Positions 36,701 through 51,700 of a stretch of DNA of 64,000 nt are shown here, in pieces. Numbering within the stretch: position 1 is the stretch's first letter; each line of letters begins with the position of its first letter. Source of the stretch: Actinernus sp. WN-2022 (lineage: Eukaryota > Cnidaria > Anthozoa > Actiniaria > Actinernidae); NCBI GenBank assembly GCA_030867875.1, contig JAOWCC010000577.1:142654344-142718343 (forward strand), in the 5' to 3' direction. The notes beneath the pieces were generated by a model. That model saw only the letters and a list, made by a program, of their open reading frames with translations. It was not told the origin of the DNA and did no database searches. Made by a program: the position numbers and the translations under genes.

Positions 36701-39700
36701 ATAGGGATTATAGGGCATTTGAAACTATATAGGGCGATATAATAGGGAAATTATAAAAATATATGAAATATAGGGATGCTCGAAGCCCAGCACTGGAGGA
36801 ATGCAATCTCCAATAATATTCTAGAATAATTGGAATTAAAAGAAATCATGCATGAGCATGCACATATGGTTTTGGCATTAATTTTTAACCGTCCTCTTAG
36901 ACATACCAAATTTCTGTCAAAGAGAATAGTCATAAATTTTTTGTTCCTTTATCTCACCCCTCTTCCCCCTCCATAGCCTGATTTTCAGACGGTACGAGGT
37001 TGTCTGCTCACTTCCTCCCACCTCCCCGTCTGATGGACTTTGGCAGAAACCGTGTTCCTGACGTCATGTAACTTCGACCAATCAGAGCGAAGGTTTTATT
37101 TTCGGAGAACTGAGGTATGCGTGGAATGTCTAGTGGAGCCTGCATGAAGGAGAAGCCAATGACGGACGATGCAAACGGACTTGATATGGCTTTGGAGAAA
37201 GCGTGCAAAACTTTCGGTATTTCTGAATTATTTCCCGAACAGAGAAAGGCAATGTTACCCCTCATTTCCCAGAAGGACCTAATGGCTACCACAGCTGCAT
37301 CTATAAGGCGACGACCAGGTCGAGAATCGAGAGAGGAGAAATCATGTAGCCTTCTACAACTTCTACAGATTGCCAGAATCACGGCTCTTTCATGCACTGC
37401 AGAATGTTCTACAGCTTCAAAATTATAGAAACAGAACATGGAGAAACATGTTATCCTCAGACGTGTACCGGGAAAATCTGATAGGAAGTGTTATCGATAT
37501 TGCGATGTTTACGAATCTACTAGCTACGGGCTTCGGAAAATCGTTAATCTTCCGATCCTCGACCGCTAATTGTATGCCGTATTAAAATGTAATGTCTCCT
37601 AGAATGTTGGCATTTAGAAGACCAAATCTTTAATGAAATGTAATGATTTTTCTACAGCAGTGAAAACACATACTGAGTATGTCATGGTAATAGTTTCACA
37701 ACATTTGGGCAATTATTTATGTTTGCAGAATTTTTAACACACTTTATTTTGACAATTTTGCTGTCCTAAAAGCTGAAATATCTTAGCTTTTTCGCCTTAA
37801 GACTTAATCTTTCATGGAATGGCATGAAATTTGTACAGGAGTGAACACATATAGTGAATATGTCATGATGGTAAAAGTTCAATTACATTTGCCTAAATAT
37901 TTATGTTTTCAGAATTTTGAACAGTCTTGATTTTGACAAATTGTAAAGTACAACAAATCCGGTCGTTAGATCAGTGTTGTGACCATGCGCTTAAAATACT
38001 GTACGAAAAATCCTGTTTAAAAAGTTCCTGCTGCCCAAAAACCCAGAGCAGCTCAAACAGGATATGGTTAGGGTTAGTTCTAAGAAATCGACATAAGTTT
38101 GAAGCTGTAAAACATAAGAATTCTGCAGTGCAGGAAAGTGCGTGATTCTGGCGAGCTGTAGAAGGCTACATAATTTCTCCTCTCTCGATTCTCTACCTGG
38201 TCGTCGCCTATAGATGCAGCTGTTGATAGCCAAGGTCCTTCTGGGAAACAAAGGATAATAATGCCTTTCTCTGTTCGGGAAATAATTCAGAAATGCCGAA
38301 ATTTTCGCATGCTTTCTCCAAATTAAGCCATATCAAGTCCGTTTGTATCTTCCGCCATTTGGCTTCACCTTCATGCAGGCTCCACTAGACATTCCACGCA
38401 TACCTCATTTCTCTAAAAATAAAACCTTCACTCTGATTGGTTGAAATGAAACAATGGCCAGAACACGGTTTCTGCCAAAGTCCATCAGACGGGGACTGGT
38501 GGGAGGAAGTAAGTGGATGACCTCGTACTGTCTGAAAATCAGGCTACCCCCTCCATAGCCAAGAGTGGTCTTGAACATTAACATTGATTCTGCATCAAGT
38601 GAATATAGTTGAACAGTAGAATATTTCTTGATTTGAGTGTTGTAACTATGAGTTATAGAGGTTTCTATTTCCAATACATACGCTATTAAGAATGTGATGT
38701 AAATTTGACATACATTTTGTAAATTCAAGAAGTTTTTGAAGTTTTTGAATTTTTTCCTTGTGATTATGAAACCATATTTGGTAAAATCACTGATATAATT
38801 ATTTAGTATATTATACCACACCAGTGAATATCACTTTTTGCACACTCTGATTGGCTACACAAACAGTGAATATGATTTCATATTCACCTCCGAGCAAAGC
38901 AGTGATCATCTCTCGCGAGGTTTTGTCCATTTGACAGAAAATAAAATAACTATTTGGTGCTGGCTATTCACCTGGAGTGTGGTATATACTAATTTTAATA
39001 AAACAATTATTCACCTCAGTGTTGGTGAATAGTGCCCGGTGGATATTTACCTCGCCGAAGCGGCTTGGTAAATATCCACCACTATTAACCTCAACTTCGG
39101 TAAATAATTGTTAAATATGCTTTGAATATACCATAGATGTTTACAAATTATAAAGGTCATTTAATGACCTTTTATCTCTACCAGTATGTTCTTGTATAGT
39201 AAGTGAATACTGGATTTAGCTGTCACCAGCTTTAATAATTATTATAAAATAATATAAATCTCTCTAGCTCATGGATGCAACACTCAAATATTCAACTAGT
39301 CAATTGATACAGTAGAACAATATTAATGATAAGAATGTTTGACCAAACGTGTATATACACTTTATTACAGTTTTCGTTGAAGTGTGACCCTGAAAGCTTC
39401 AAGTCTCCTTTAGAAAATTGCATTGAGTTGACCATCAATCAAAATTTTAGTAAGTCTTAGGCAGTAATAGTTTTGTTAATGAGACTATAGACAGACTAGA
39501 CTCCTCAGTTGATTGACAGTCGGCTAAATGCAATTTTTCAAACAAGACTTGAAACGTTCAGGGTCGCACTTTAATTAAAACGGTAATAAGTATATTTAAC
39601 ATTGTACTAGGTTGGAACAGAAGAACCTAAAGTTGGGTGCAGCAGATGCCCTTCTGGCAGCTATTCCAATACTACAGGTGCCTCTAGCTGTAACAAGTGT

Positions 39701-42700
39701 ACATATTTTACTCACCAACCAGAAGCTGGTAAGAGCTGTGGATTACACCAGATTTATAACAACACGACAAAGACAAACATTTTAAGTCACATATTGTTAC
39801 AAAAACGTTATTCTTACAATAATATTTATTAAGGCCAAACAAAATAAATGTTGTTTCAGATAACCCAACTGACCTGGATGTTTTCATGCCGACTTCAAAC
39901 TTGTTATTGCTATTTTCTAAGACTTGAAACAGATAAAGTAAACATAAATATAAAACATATTAAACAGGGTTGCCACAGGTCAGGGAAAAGTCAGGGAAAT
40001 TCTAAATTTCTTGTCAAAGTCAGGGAATTTTGCACCTGGTCAGGGAAATTCTAAATTTCTTGTCAAAGTCAGGGAATTTTGCACCTGGTCACGGAAATTC
40101 TAAATTTCTTGTCAAAGTCAGGGAATTTTGCACCTGGTCAGGGAAATTCTAAATTTCTTGTCAAAGTCAGGGAATTTTGCACCTGGTCAGGGAAATTCTA
40201 AATTTCTTGTCAAAGTCAGTGAATTTTGCACCTGGTCAGGGAAATTCTAAATTTCTTGTCAAAGTCAGGAAAAAGTCAGGAAATTTTATTTTTAGGTTGT
40301 CACGATGGGCCCTCATTCCTCAAAGCATCTGCGAGGGGAGGCTACAGGTTTTGATGACTTTTGGACAGTCTTATTATGGTCAGTGAAAATTGTTTTCTGG
40401 TCAGTGAAAATTCAGGGGATTTTTTTTTCCTGATGGGTGGCAACCATGTTAAAACAATAAGTACATAAACAATGACTTCTCACTACAGTGTGTCTTCAGC
40501 TTGATTGCATGAACATTACAACAATGTTACAGGGTTAACTCGGTCACAAAATAATTTTTTTCGACCTACCTACATGTACCTGGATTTGTTCATATTTTTT
40601 TTACTGGAAACACAACATTAATTTTGTTTGGCCTAACTGCATTATGCCACAAAGTTACTTGTTTCTCATGTCAAGTTAATGTCAATGTTAATAATTGTTA
40701 AATGTGGATTATTGGATAACTATGACTACTGTTAAACTGTACATACTAATTAACTTATAATATATTTAAAATGTAGATTTATTAAATGTTCAAATATTAG
40801 TCCATGTCTAAGTTACAAAGAAGAAGAACTAACATTTATGTACATGTATGACTGTACATTTTGTATGATTATGCTCAAACAATGATGTGATAGACAACAT
40901 GTACATGTATGCTGTAAAACACATGGAACCCCTTCTACATCCTTGCCCCTTCCCTCCTATGCGATCTTGAATGTAGACTCTTGCTGACCACAAGATTTGA
41001 AGGCTCCAATACGGCAGACAACGAGGCGAAGGTCCATGTTTTCGCGAATTTCAGAGCACATTTTGAAAAGTTTTTTGGAAAGTGCTCAGCTATAAGCAAA
41101 ATTTTGTGGTAAAGTGGTAAACTATGGTAACTTACATGTACCGGAAGATAGACTGCAAAATTTCTTGGAAGACAAACGTTTTGAGTGGTGGACTAATAAT
41201 TATGTATTCAAAATTCTTGAATTCATATTGGCTGATTAAAAATGTTGCAAAATTTCCTGCATTTTTATTGGCCTGATCTAGCCATGAAATACTGTTCTTT
41301 ATTATACTTGGCGTTTTCGAGTGCAAAATTTAATACAGCTGGATAAAATGAGTGCAAATACTGTATGCAAGCATAAATTACACACATGGCACAAACCGGT
41401 TTGCACAGGTTTATTCAACACTTAAACGGGTTTGTAAGCATGCATGCAAGCCAATCAAAATAAGACTGTTTGAGTAATAGCCAATCAGCTTTTAGCGTGC
41501 AAAATCAGTTTTTTTTTGCGTTTAAGCACCCCCAACATTTGGCTTCCAAAAAGGCTGATAGTTTCTGGTCTCAAGATAGTTTCTTCAAACAGAGCTTTTT
41601 TGTGTGTTAGGCATCGTATAATAATTAAACAATTTATAACACAGAAAGTTGTGTAATATGGCTGGGAATTTTTACTCATCGATTTATTTTTTTCAAGCCT
41701 TATACTGACTCGTAAAAATACCCAACTGTATTATACAAATTTCCGTGTAATAACCTCTTTGTATTTCATAGAAAACCATGAAATACCGCCCTGTATTTCA
41801 TATTAAAGCTCTAGCTGATTGGCTGAAATATGACATTTATAGGATAATATTACATGTATGTATTTGATGTTGTTTTATCTTTCACAACTGTCTGTCCTTC
41901 ATGGCATTGTTCTACCTACATGTCTGATGACAGGTTTTTTTAAATAAAGTGAACTTTCTCTCTTAGATTTGTGCTTGCTTAGTAAGTTTTTTATACCTGC
42001 AGGTCAGACCAACTGTACTGCTTGTCCACCGGATACCTTCTCCATGATAGGAGATGAAATTTGTGTTCCACTACGGAACTGTACAAATGATGACCTCATC
42101 AATGCACCAGGGGCCTTGAGTACATGTAAAATGAAACCTGATGGGAAATTGTACAGGAGATTTACACCCAAGTATTCAACACTACGTGGTAAGCCATCCC
42201 TTTACTATTGCGCCAGTTCTATAGCTGCCAGAATAACACGCTTGGTGTTTATAGCTTGATTGTATTTCTGCTACACTCTACAATGTAGATGTACTGTTGA
42301 CTATATAATATAGTTACATATTATGATTAGGAATATCAAATATCTACAACATTAAAAGCCATAGGATAACAGACTAACAAAGCTTAGTACACTGTGAGCT
42401 GGTTATGCCCTTTGCCTCTCACCTCTGTGGTCCAGGTTCGATCCCTGGATGCATGCAGTGCCATACATTGTATGTGAATTGAGTTTGTTGGTATCTCGCC
42501 CTTGCTCCAAGGGTTTTTCTCCTGGTTCTCCGGTTTTCCTCCCTCCACAAAAAAAGCAACACGCTAAATTCCAATTTGATCTGTGGTTTAGCTGGGTCCT
42601 GGCTTTGATCAGCCTCTATGGTTGTTTCAGGACCTGTTAGAAATCCAGTGTTAGAAATTCAGTGAATGTACAGTCATGTAAATAAGATTTTAAAAAGGTG

Positions 42701-45700
42701 AGGTAGGGCAAGCTCAGACAACAAACTCAGTTGACCAATATGTGACCCACTTTCTGAGCCTCACTCAGGTTAGCTCAGTTGGTAAAGGTCTAGAGTGCAG
42801 GAGGTCAGGGGTTCAAATCCCGGTTGCATCCTTGGGCAGGGACGTATAAGCCATTGGCCATGTCTCCTTCCTCTTCTAATCTATACGAAGGGGATGTGAA
42901 AGAACCTGTTGTGTTATTTTGAGAAAGAGTAGGGGATTGTCTCCCGACACAACAGCCTGGTATTCTGAGGTACTAATTAACAATCACTAATGATTGTAAA
43001 CTGCACAGCAGCACATTGCACCACTGACAATAGCAGGCCATATCACAAAAATAACCTTGTGAAGCACATTTGAATATTATTCATAAATATATTGCTATAT
43101 ATTTATGAATAAATACCTTTAACTTTTTGAGTTGAAGCCAGCTAGCCAAGCAGTGGTGGAAGTGTAGTGTTTGGAAAGTGGTAATCAAAGGCTGACATTA
43201 TATATAGCCCAAACCTCTCAAATAACATGATCTATCATAATGTATTTATTTTAAGAAGACAAGCCTATGCAAAGGAGCCGACCTGTGCCTGGGTGTTTTT
43301 TTACAATAGATGTGAGCAAGAGATCACAAGTAAGAGGGAGAATCTTGTGGCATGTACATGTAGTGTGTGTCTAATAAAATGTATTTTTAAGTAACTGGAA
43401 GCAGATGAAGCAAAGTGCATGAGTGACCAACAACAATCTCATAGCGCAAAACTATTTTGCCACTGTGAGGTTGTTGTTGTGTGCTCTTGCACTTGCTTTA
43501 TCAGCTGCTTGTGGTTACTAAAAATAGATTTATTGTCATTGCACAAGCACATGTATTGGAGATTCCCTCTCTTACTTATGCTTTCTTGATGTGTATTGAT
43601 TTATTATTAATAATTGTTTATTTTACAGTTCTCAATACTGATCGTATTCTGTGTAAAGGACAGTCAATAACAGAACCCAAAGACACCTTGTGTCGGTGTC
43701 AACCAGGCTACAAACTTGATCATGATGAACGTACATGCGTACAGTGTCCTGTTGGTCTACACTCTCGTGATGGTATTAACTGTGAGAAATGTCCCAATGG
43801 CCAGGTAGCACTCATGGGTAAGCATTTCTACACATGGACAAGTGACAAATTGCCTGATGGCTTCACTGCAAGCTGTGCAGGTGACTGTGTTGTGAAGGTA
43901 AGTAACAAATGGATGCCATCATTACACAGAAAGAAAAAACCATCTGTAGCATGCTGAGGATTTTCACCATTTGATAACAACAGTGCTTAGCTAAAGTGAA
44001 CAAGTTGCACCGTAAATACGTTGTCGGTAAGTGGTCGGTAAAATTGTGTCGGTAAGTGGTTGGTAAGCTGTCTGTATTAGTGGTTGGTAAGCTGTCGGTA
44101 AGTGGTTGGTAAGCTGTCGGGTGTCGGTAAGTGGTTGACTCGATCGCTACAATTGTAGCTGTTTCCTTCACTGTACTCATTTGAACCAAAATATGCTTAA
44201 TACCTTCTTAAGTTTCCAATGTTTCCAAAGTTTCCAATGTTCTGGCAACGATAAACCCCTTTGATAACAGATAACTGTTGGGCCTCTCCTGTTGTGTCAA
44301 AAACCAGACAATCAGTCTGAAAGCGCATGAATCGTTATCTCATACTGGCTCAAGAATATTTTGAACCAAAATACGCTTAATAGCTTTGGTAAGCTGTCTG
44401 TAAGTGGTTGGTAAGCTGTTGGTAAGTGGTCGGTAAGTGGTTGGCCGACCACTTACTGACAACAAATTTACGGTGCAACTTGTTCACTTTAGCCCAGTAG
44501 TAGTGTATGGTGTGAACTTATTTGCCTCTTTAACTCAGAACAAACATTCTGTGCTCTTGTTTGGTAATGTCTCCTGTCAATAGACCTCTTTACACTACTT
44601 GAGAAAATATATATTTTAATTCTGATGAATTTGAGCTATATTACGAGAGGCCAAATTTTTAAGCCAATTGCCCTATGGCATGTTGTGTCCCACTCTATTG
44701 TTACATGTACATCACATGTATTGTCATATCATACATGTAGGTTCATTGTTTTGTCAGAGATATTGTTTATAGAGCGGATGTGCCTGGGCATGTACATGTA
44801 TGAGGGGGTCAACTCAAGTTCAATATGAACCTATATTGAGGTGTCTCATGATTCTACTAGTAACTTGTTATATTCATTATGCTCCTTATTGCTCCCTTAA
44901 AGTGCATATGAGCCTTCCTGCAATTTTCATAGCTATGAATCTCAGAAAAGTTTTGAGTACTCCTGCGAAGAAATTTTTGGTTTACAGAGAATACTCTATC
45001 TTCTACGCTTGTTTGAAATCGTGGAAACGTGACCTTTCCTGACCCATGACCGCGTAAGTAAAAGCCTGGGTCGATACCTCGGTCGACGTCATCTCATTAA
45101 TGCATTATTCTCCATGGTACCTTTCTATCACAACAATATCGATTTTTAGATAATATACACAGTTTATGAGCTGTTAGTAAAGGAAAAAGTCATATTAGTA
45201 AAAATTGTAAGTTTTTATTCAAATTGTTGCAAAGTTGAATTAATTAAATGACGTCTACCGAGGTATCGACCCAGGCTTTTACTTACGCGGTCATGGGTCA
45301 GGAAAGGTCACGTTTCCACGATTTCAAACAAGCGTAGAAGATAGAGTATTCTCTGTAAACCAACAATTTCTTCGCAGGGGTACTCAAAACTTTCCTGAGG
45401 TTCATAGCTATGAAAATTGCACGAAGGCTCATGCACTTTAAGTAACATTACTTATTAATGTTCATTATGCTTCTTATGGCTCCCTAGCTGTTAACTTATT
45501 AACATTCATTTGCTCCTTTATGCTCCCTGTTAGCTTATTAATATTCATTATGCTCCTTACTATTGACTTATTAATAATTATTCAATAGTGCCCCACCAAA
45601 ATCCAGCTCCGATTATACTTGTATTATACAACTTAAAATGCCACACAGCACCTTTTGACATCATTAATTTACATTTTGTTGCACAAAATGTAAGAACAAA

Positions 45701-48700
45701 ATTAAATGTTACACCTGACTAAAATATGAAGAGCACATAATATTATTATGCTTTTGAATTTGTCAGCTTTCGTTTCACTTATTTTGCACTTAGCTGGAAG
45801 TGTTTTTTTTTCAGGGTGGTTGGATTTCCAGTGGAGACCACATTCGCACAAGTCGTGTCATTGGTGATGTGACCTCCTATATCCAGTCTCCTCCATTTGA
45901 TATTGTTTCCCACATTGCGAAGATCAACTTTGCATGCGCCATTACATGTAATGTCACAGAGTCCATGCCCAGATTGCTTGGCCATCACTTGGCAGACATC
46001 CCATATTGTAATTTGGTGTTCCAGGTTTGGCTAAATGATTCGATAGTGGACCAGATTAATTGTACAAAACCTAATGGTAGGTATATATACAGGCCTGAGA
46101 GATACAGGGATGGAAGGCTGATGAAGCACAGCTACCTACTGAAAAACGGAACTTACACATTTAGGTATGAGCGAGAAGGGTTAGAGGCTTAAATTATATT
46201 ATAACCTTTTACAAAATATGGGAGCATCCTGCATGATTTTCTTATAAATGCACGCTCAAAGCAGAGCCACGTTTATATTATAAAACAAATCGAAGATGCA
46301 GGTTTTCCAGTGTCCTATATACAAAAGTAGTGCACTTTTTGAGGTCTTGAAAATTAAGCTGCTGAATGCAAGCTTTTAAAGACAGCTCATATGTGCATAA
46401 TTTGTAGAACGTGGAGATAGAGGCATGTTCTCTTTATTAAAGGGACACCAAAGTACAAAACATAATTATTATCTCATAATACGATACAGGCCTGCATGAA
46501 ACCTGAAATTGCCATAAAAACGATTTATTTTGCATTTTGAAGCAATTTCAGTTCTCAGGAGGTATGCATATAATAAACTTCTCATGCCAAAACAAATACC
46601 ATACTGAGCAGTAAAGTAAATCCACTCGACAGTCTGGTGATACTGATAAACTTGTGGCCAGCCATTATGTGGTGATAATTTTCTTATTCAACTTGATTCA
46701 TTTTCTAGATGGGTTTTCCAACAAGCTGATGAATTGAAATCCACCTCTGCTGCATTTGAAGGAAAGGTCTTTAATATCAGCATCATAGGCGTTAAGGGAG
46801 GATCTGCCATGAACTGTACCAAGTGTGCTGGAGGCTCGTATAGTGTCAGCGGTAACACTGACTGCAGCATATGTCCCACAGGGACGTTCAGCAAGCCAGG
46901 CGATGCCAGCTGTACTCCATGTCCTAAAGGAACCTTTGCAGATGCGGTATGTGCTGTTGCGAGTATTCAGTAGTAGTTCAGTAGCTCAACTTGAAAGCCC
47001 CTCGATCTAACATTGACTTTTTTTGAAAATGTATTAAAAGTTATTGGATTTCTGAGTAAATAAATTTTCAGAAATGACAGGACAAAAACTGTTTGTTAAA
47101 GAATTCAATTTTATTATTTCACAGCAGCGTCTAGATCTCGCGCACTGTAAGTACTAGTTTAATACAATACGAGCAACCAAATTATACTGGATATACGATA
47201 GCAAGCCATTAGAGGAGCGATTGTATATCCGATATAATTTGGACGTGAATGCTGTAATGTGATTATGATATGAACTATATATCATTGAAACAATTGCTGA
47301 AATTTTGAAAAAGCGTAAATTAAAAGTTTGGTGCTATAGTTTGCGTCATGGACATGCGCAGCGTGTACAGAATCAGGTCCCACATGGGAGAGATGGTCTG
47401 TATGCATCACGACAGGCGTTTTACCTTGTCATTTTACCCCTGCTGGGAGTGGAGGTCAGTGATCGGTTGTGAGACCTCCCTCGTACTAACGCTAGCGTAT
47501 AGTTAGTAACATAAACTAATTGCGATTTTGAGACGCCGATACCGAATTATATTGCCGGCCAGTTGGGAGAAAATATATTTCGTACTGCGCGGAGCAATAC
47601 GAAGAATATATTTTCTTCCAATGCCGGCAATATAATTCGGTATCGGCGTCTCAAAATCGTAATTAGTTTTGTATCGCGATTCAACAATTAAGTCGGCAAT
47701 TGTTAAAAGAAAGAAGAGAATGAAGCACTAAACTCATGCTGATCGTAATTTCAATTCTCTAAAGGAGCCTTAGTATATCCATGGTAACGGTTTCACAGCT
47801 CGAGACTTGAGTGGAGAAAACTTTCGCAACGCGTTTTGAAATCTCTTCAACGCTTCTAGTTCTACATCAGTTTCAAAAATGATTAAGAAGTTAAGGGTTA
47901 TCTAATTTTAAAAGAAGTGGCGGTTTTCCATTGAAAGAAAGGCTTTTTGCTTTGACTTTGAGGCTTGATTTGAACGACTTTTGCAATTTTACTGCTTTGA
48001 CGGTGAAAATTGTACTTTTAGCGGATACGAGTGTTAGATTTCTGATGAAAACTACAATGCCAACCTTACCTTTAGGATTGAAGAATTCTTATCTTGTAAT
48101 TTACAACGATTTGAAGGTAAAATTGTAGAAATCTTGCCACGAGGTGCTCAATAAATGCTGTTGAACAAACGACTTTTGAACTTGACCGGGAACCCATGTA
48201 ACTGCAAGGGCTCGTGCAAGAGCCAATCAGAGGCTGGTATTCTGAGACGCCAATACCAATACGCCAATACAAAATGATCAGTGAATCGTGATACTATCCT
48301 GTATCATTTGATACAGGATTTTAGTTATCTTAGCTGCACGACTCCGCCCAATACGAAATATATTTTCTCCCAACTGGCCGGCAATATATTTCGGTATCGG
48401 CGTCTCAAAATCGCAATTAGTTTATAGTATTCTATATCATTTGATACAGGATTCTAGTTATCTTATATCTTAATTCAGTTTTGTGCACACCCCCGGAAAC
48501 CCAATACAAAATTGTAGTTATCTCTATTAGTATTCTGTATCAAATGATAATACTAACTTGCTCAGCTAACTAAAATCCTGTTTCGAATGATATGGATACC
48601 CCCGTCAACCCGATACAGTAGTTAGCTGTATCAGTATTCTGTATCAAATGATAATACTAACTACAATTTTGTATCAGGTTTACAGGGGTAGCCATTTGAA

Positions 48701-51700
48701 TGATGCGTTTAGATTGGTTAGCACCCTTATGAGTTATGGAAGAGTTAAATACCGAGAACCTCAGCTTTTAGCCAGATAAAAGCTGAGGTTTGAGGGTATT
48801 TAACTGACTTAATTCATACTTGACGAGGTTTTTGCAAAATTTTCATTGATGTAGCTCTTTTTAGGTAGATTTTGGGCGAGTACCAAGACGGAGGTTAGAG
48901 GTATTTATCTGACTTATTTCATGATCTGCGAGGTTTTCTCACCAAAGCTTTTACTACAGAGAAAGCAATTCTTTGACCTTCAGAAAAGTAAACAATACCC
49001 TTGGAAGGTTAATGTAAATTAAACAAAGCACTGAGTCATACAATAGAATAATTATTTCGGCGTCAATGTTACGTCACTAACATGCGCAGTTGGAGTATGG
49101 TGAAAACAATCACGTCCCATAATGATAAGACTGCTCGCCTTCTTCAAGAGTGAGTGAGTGAAAGTGTCGTACTTGAGCTGTCTTATCGGGTCATTGAACT
49201 GACTGTCAGCTTGAGAGCACAACCCTTGCATTGGTCATTATAAATGCAAGGGCTTTATCTGTATATTGACCTGGGTCAATATACAGATAAAGCCCTTGCA
49301 TTTAAAATGAGCAACTCTCTGTTGTTCAACCGGTCTTTATCGTAGATAAAGCCCTATGAATAACAAAGAAAACCGTGTCAAGTATGAATTAATAATGATT
49401 ATAATCCATCAAATATGTTCTCTCCGCCAGACAATAAATATCAGTGATTATAACCCATCAAATATGTTCTCTCCGCCAGACAATAAATATCAGTGATTAT
49501 AACCCGTCAAATATTTTCTCTCGCGCGTGATTAGTTGAATGTCAGGTGACCCGATATTTTCTCTCCGCGAGCGGGAAATATCAGCGAATACACCTCCTGT
49601 GAGCGCATAAGCGCGCGTCAAAGAAAATATTTGAAGGATGATAACAGCAGCAACCTACATTATGGCGTCGAATTTATTATTACTTCATATTATATTTTTA
49701 TTTATTAGCTTTACTAGGAAAACATACAGAAATCACGAAGAAATACAAAAGTAACTACGAAACACGAAGTACAGTTAGAAAATAAGTTGGTTGAGAACCG
49801 CTCTCGGGGAACTGTTGTCTTCTCGGAATAATATCCGCGAACGAAATATGAGGGCATATTTCTACGCCACAAATAGGTTATTGTTAATATATTATAAATA
49901 TTTGAACTTGAAAATTGGATTTGTCCTTGTAAAGCCCTTGAATTTTGGTTGGTAAATGCTGTACGAACAATGTTCTATTAATTTGCAGGTATGTAGCTGT
50001 CGTTATTGATCAGGCCTGGGTCCAGTTCTCGATTCCCAATTAAGTTAATCCAGGATTAATTGTAATATTTAGTTCGATTTGGTGACACGTAGACTACTGA
50101 TTTTGGATTAAGAACGTATTGTTTGATGAGGTATAAGTATAGACTTGCTCAGTTTCAGTTTTCTTTATTTTCACTCTATGTACTACACGGATAATTACAA
50201 GTTAAAGAGTATGATAGACATTTAGGAGGAGGATACATAAAAGACAGTATTAAATATGGTAGTAACAGGGGGGAGTGTGCAGTGGTTAAAGGAGCCGAAG
50301 CTTTCGAGTTAACCACTGCCACAGGACAACGTAAAATACAGGTTTAAGGTATATAAAACTGCGGTTGATTTAAGCCTCGATAGCTCCTATAGGATTTGGA
50401 TTAGAAAATATCTAGGTAAGGATAGGAACCAAATTTTTAAAGTGAAAATATTAGACTAATTTGCTAATATAATAAACTAATCAACTAATAATATTATCAA
50501 CAAACACATACATCTAATACATGACTAGGGCAGTTGTGATTTGAGAAGATAGATTTTATAATGTTTCTTAAACTGAGAGTAACTTAGACACTTAATTTCT
50601 GTGGGGATCGATTGCCATATTTTGGATAAAGAAAACTTGAAAGTTGTCATGCCATAGTTAGTTTTAGGTTGCGGTCTATAGAAATTCATATTTTTAGCAT
50701 ACCTGGTATTGTGGCTATGAATTTCAGATATAGGTAAAACATATTTGGAGAAGACACTAGGTGTATTTGAACTAATAGAAGAGATTTTGTGGCCAAATGT
50801 TGAGATTCGGAGCTTGAATATATTGTCAAGTGTTAAAATTTCTAGAAGATTAAAGTAAGAGATAGCACTCTCTGCTATTGGCAAAGAATATGCTGCGAAT
50901 GCATTTGTTCTGTTTAGTTTTAAGTTTAGTCAATTGAGTTTTATAAGTATTTCCCCAGCTCATGATTCCATATTGCTCCAAGTCGAACTCGCTGAGTCAC
51001 TGGGTACGCGATTACTGGGTCAAAAATCGAGCACGAGAATCGAAGCGAGAGGCGAGTTCGACTTGTTTCACTTGCAGGAAATTGAATCGGGGGATTATTT
51101 CGCGCCTTTGACAAACTCTGAGTAAATACCACATCCACGGTCGACTGACTTGACACGTTAACATACAATGCCTGAAGAATTGACGCTTTGTGATTGGGCA
51201 AATCTTAGTACGTCATAAGCCACGCCTCCGGTTGAAAAATCAACCGGTAAATTTGGCGCGCTGCAAGTGGGAAAAGTCCTTCGTGCGGGGGGCTAAGAAG
51301 GACTTTGAGAAAGTCTAGTATAAGTAGCACCTTTCTACTTGTACTGGAAGAGTAGAGAATGTCATCCTTTATCAAGTGAACCAAAACTGAACCTAGGTTA
51401 AACTTTAGAGCAGTTTTCACATGACTGTCGGGAGTGTTGTGGTTTTGCGTTTACTAAGCTCTCCTATTGGCTGAGAAAATAAACCAACCAATCAGATTCC
51501 AAAGTAAATCCAAACGCAAATTGGTTTTGGTTTTGGTTTTGTTTGTCATTGGCTCACAGGGAAGCCATTTATGAGTTACTTGTGATTACTCGCTCCTATG
51601 ATTGGCTGGCTGTGGGTAATTTGCGTTTGGTCTTTCGACACTCGTGTGAAATTCGCTCTAATCCAGGATTAACACTAATCGGGCTTCGAGGAACTCAGTC

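Noticed and set aside
37991..38251. Minus-strand frame in the right arm of the 36974-38546 element
   Set aside because: It is the inverted copy of the left arm; treated as part of the transposon rather than a gene.
44863..45590. Possible CRISPR-like array of ATTCATTATGCTCC units
   Set aside because: Units are irregular, lack spacers of constant length, and the DNA is eukaryotic.
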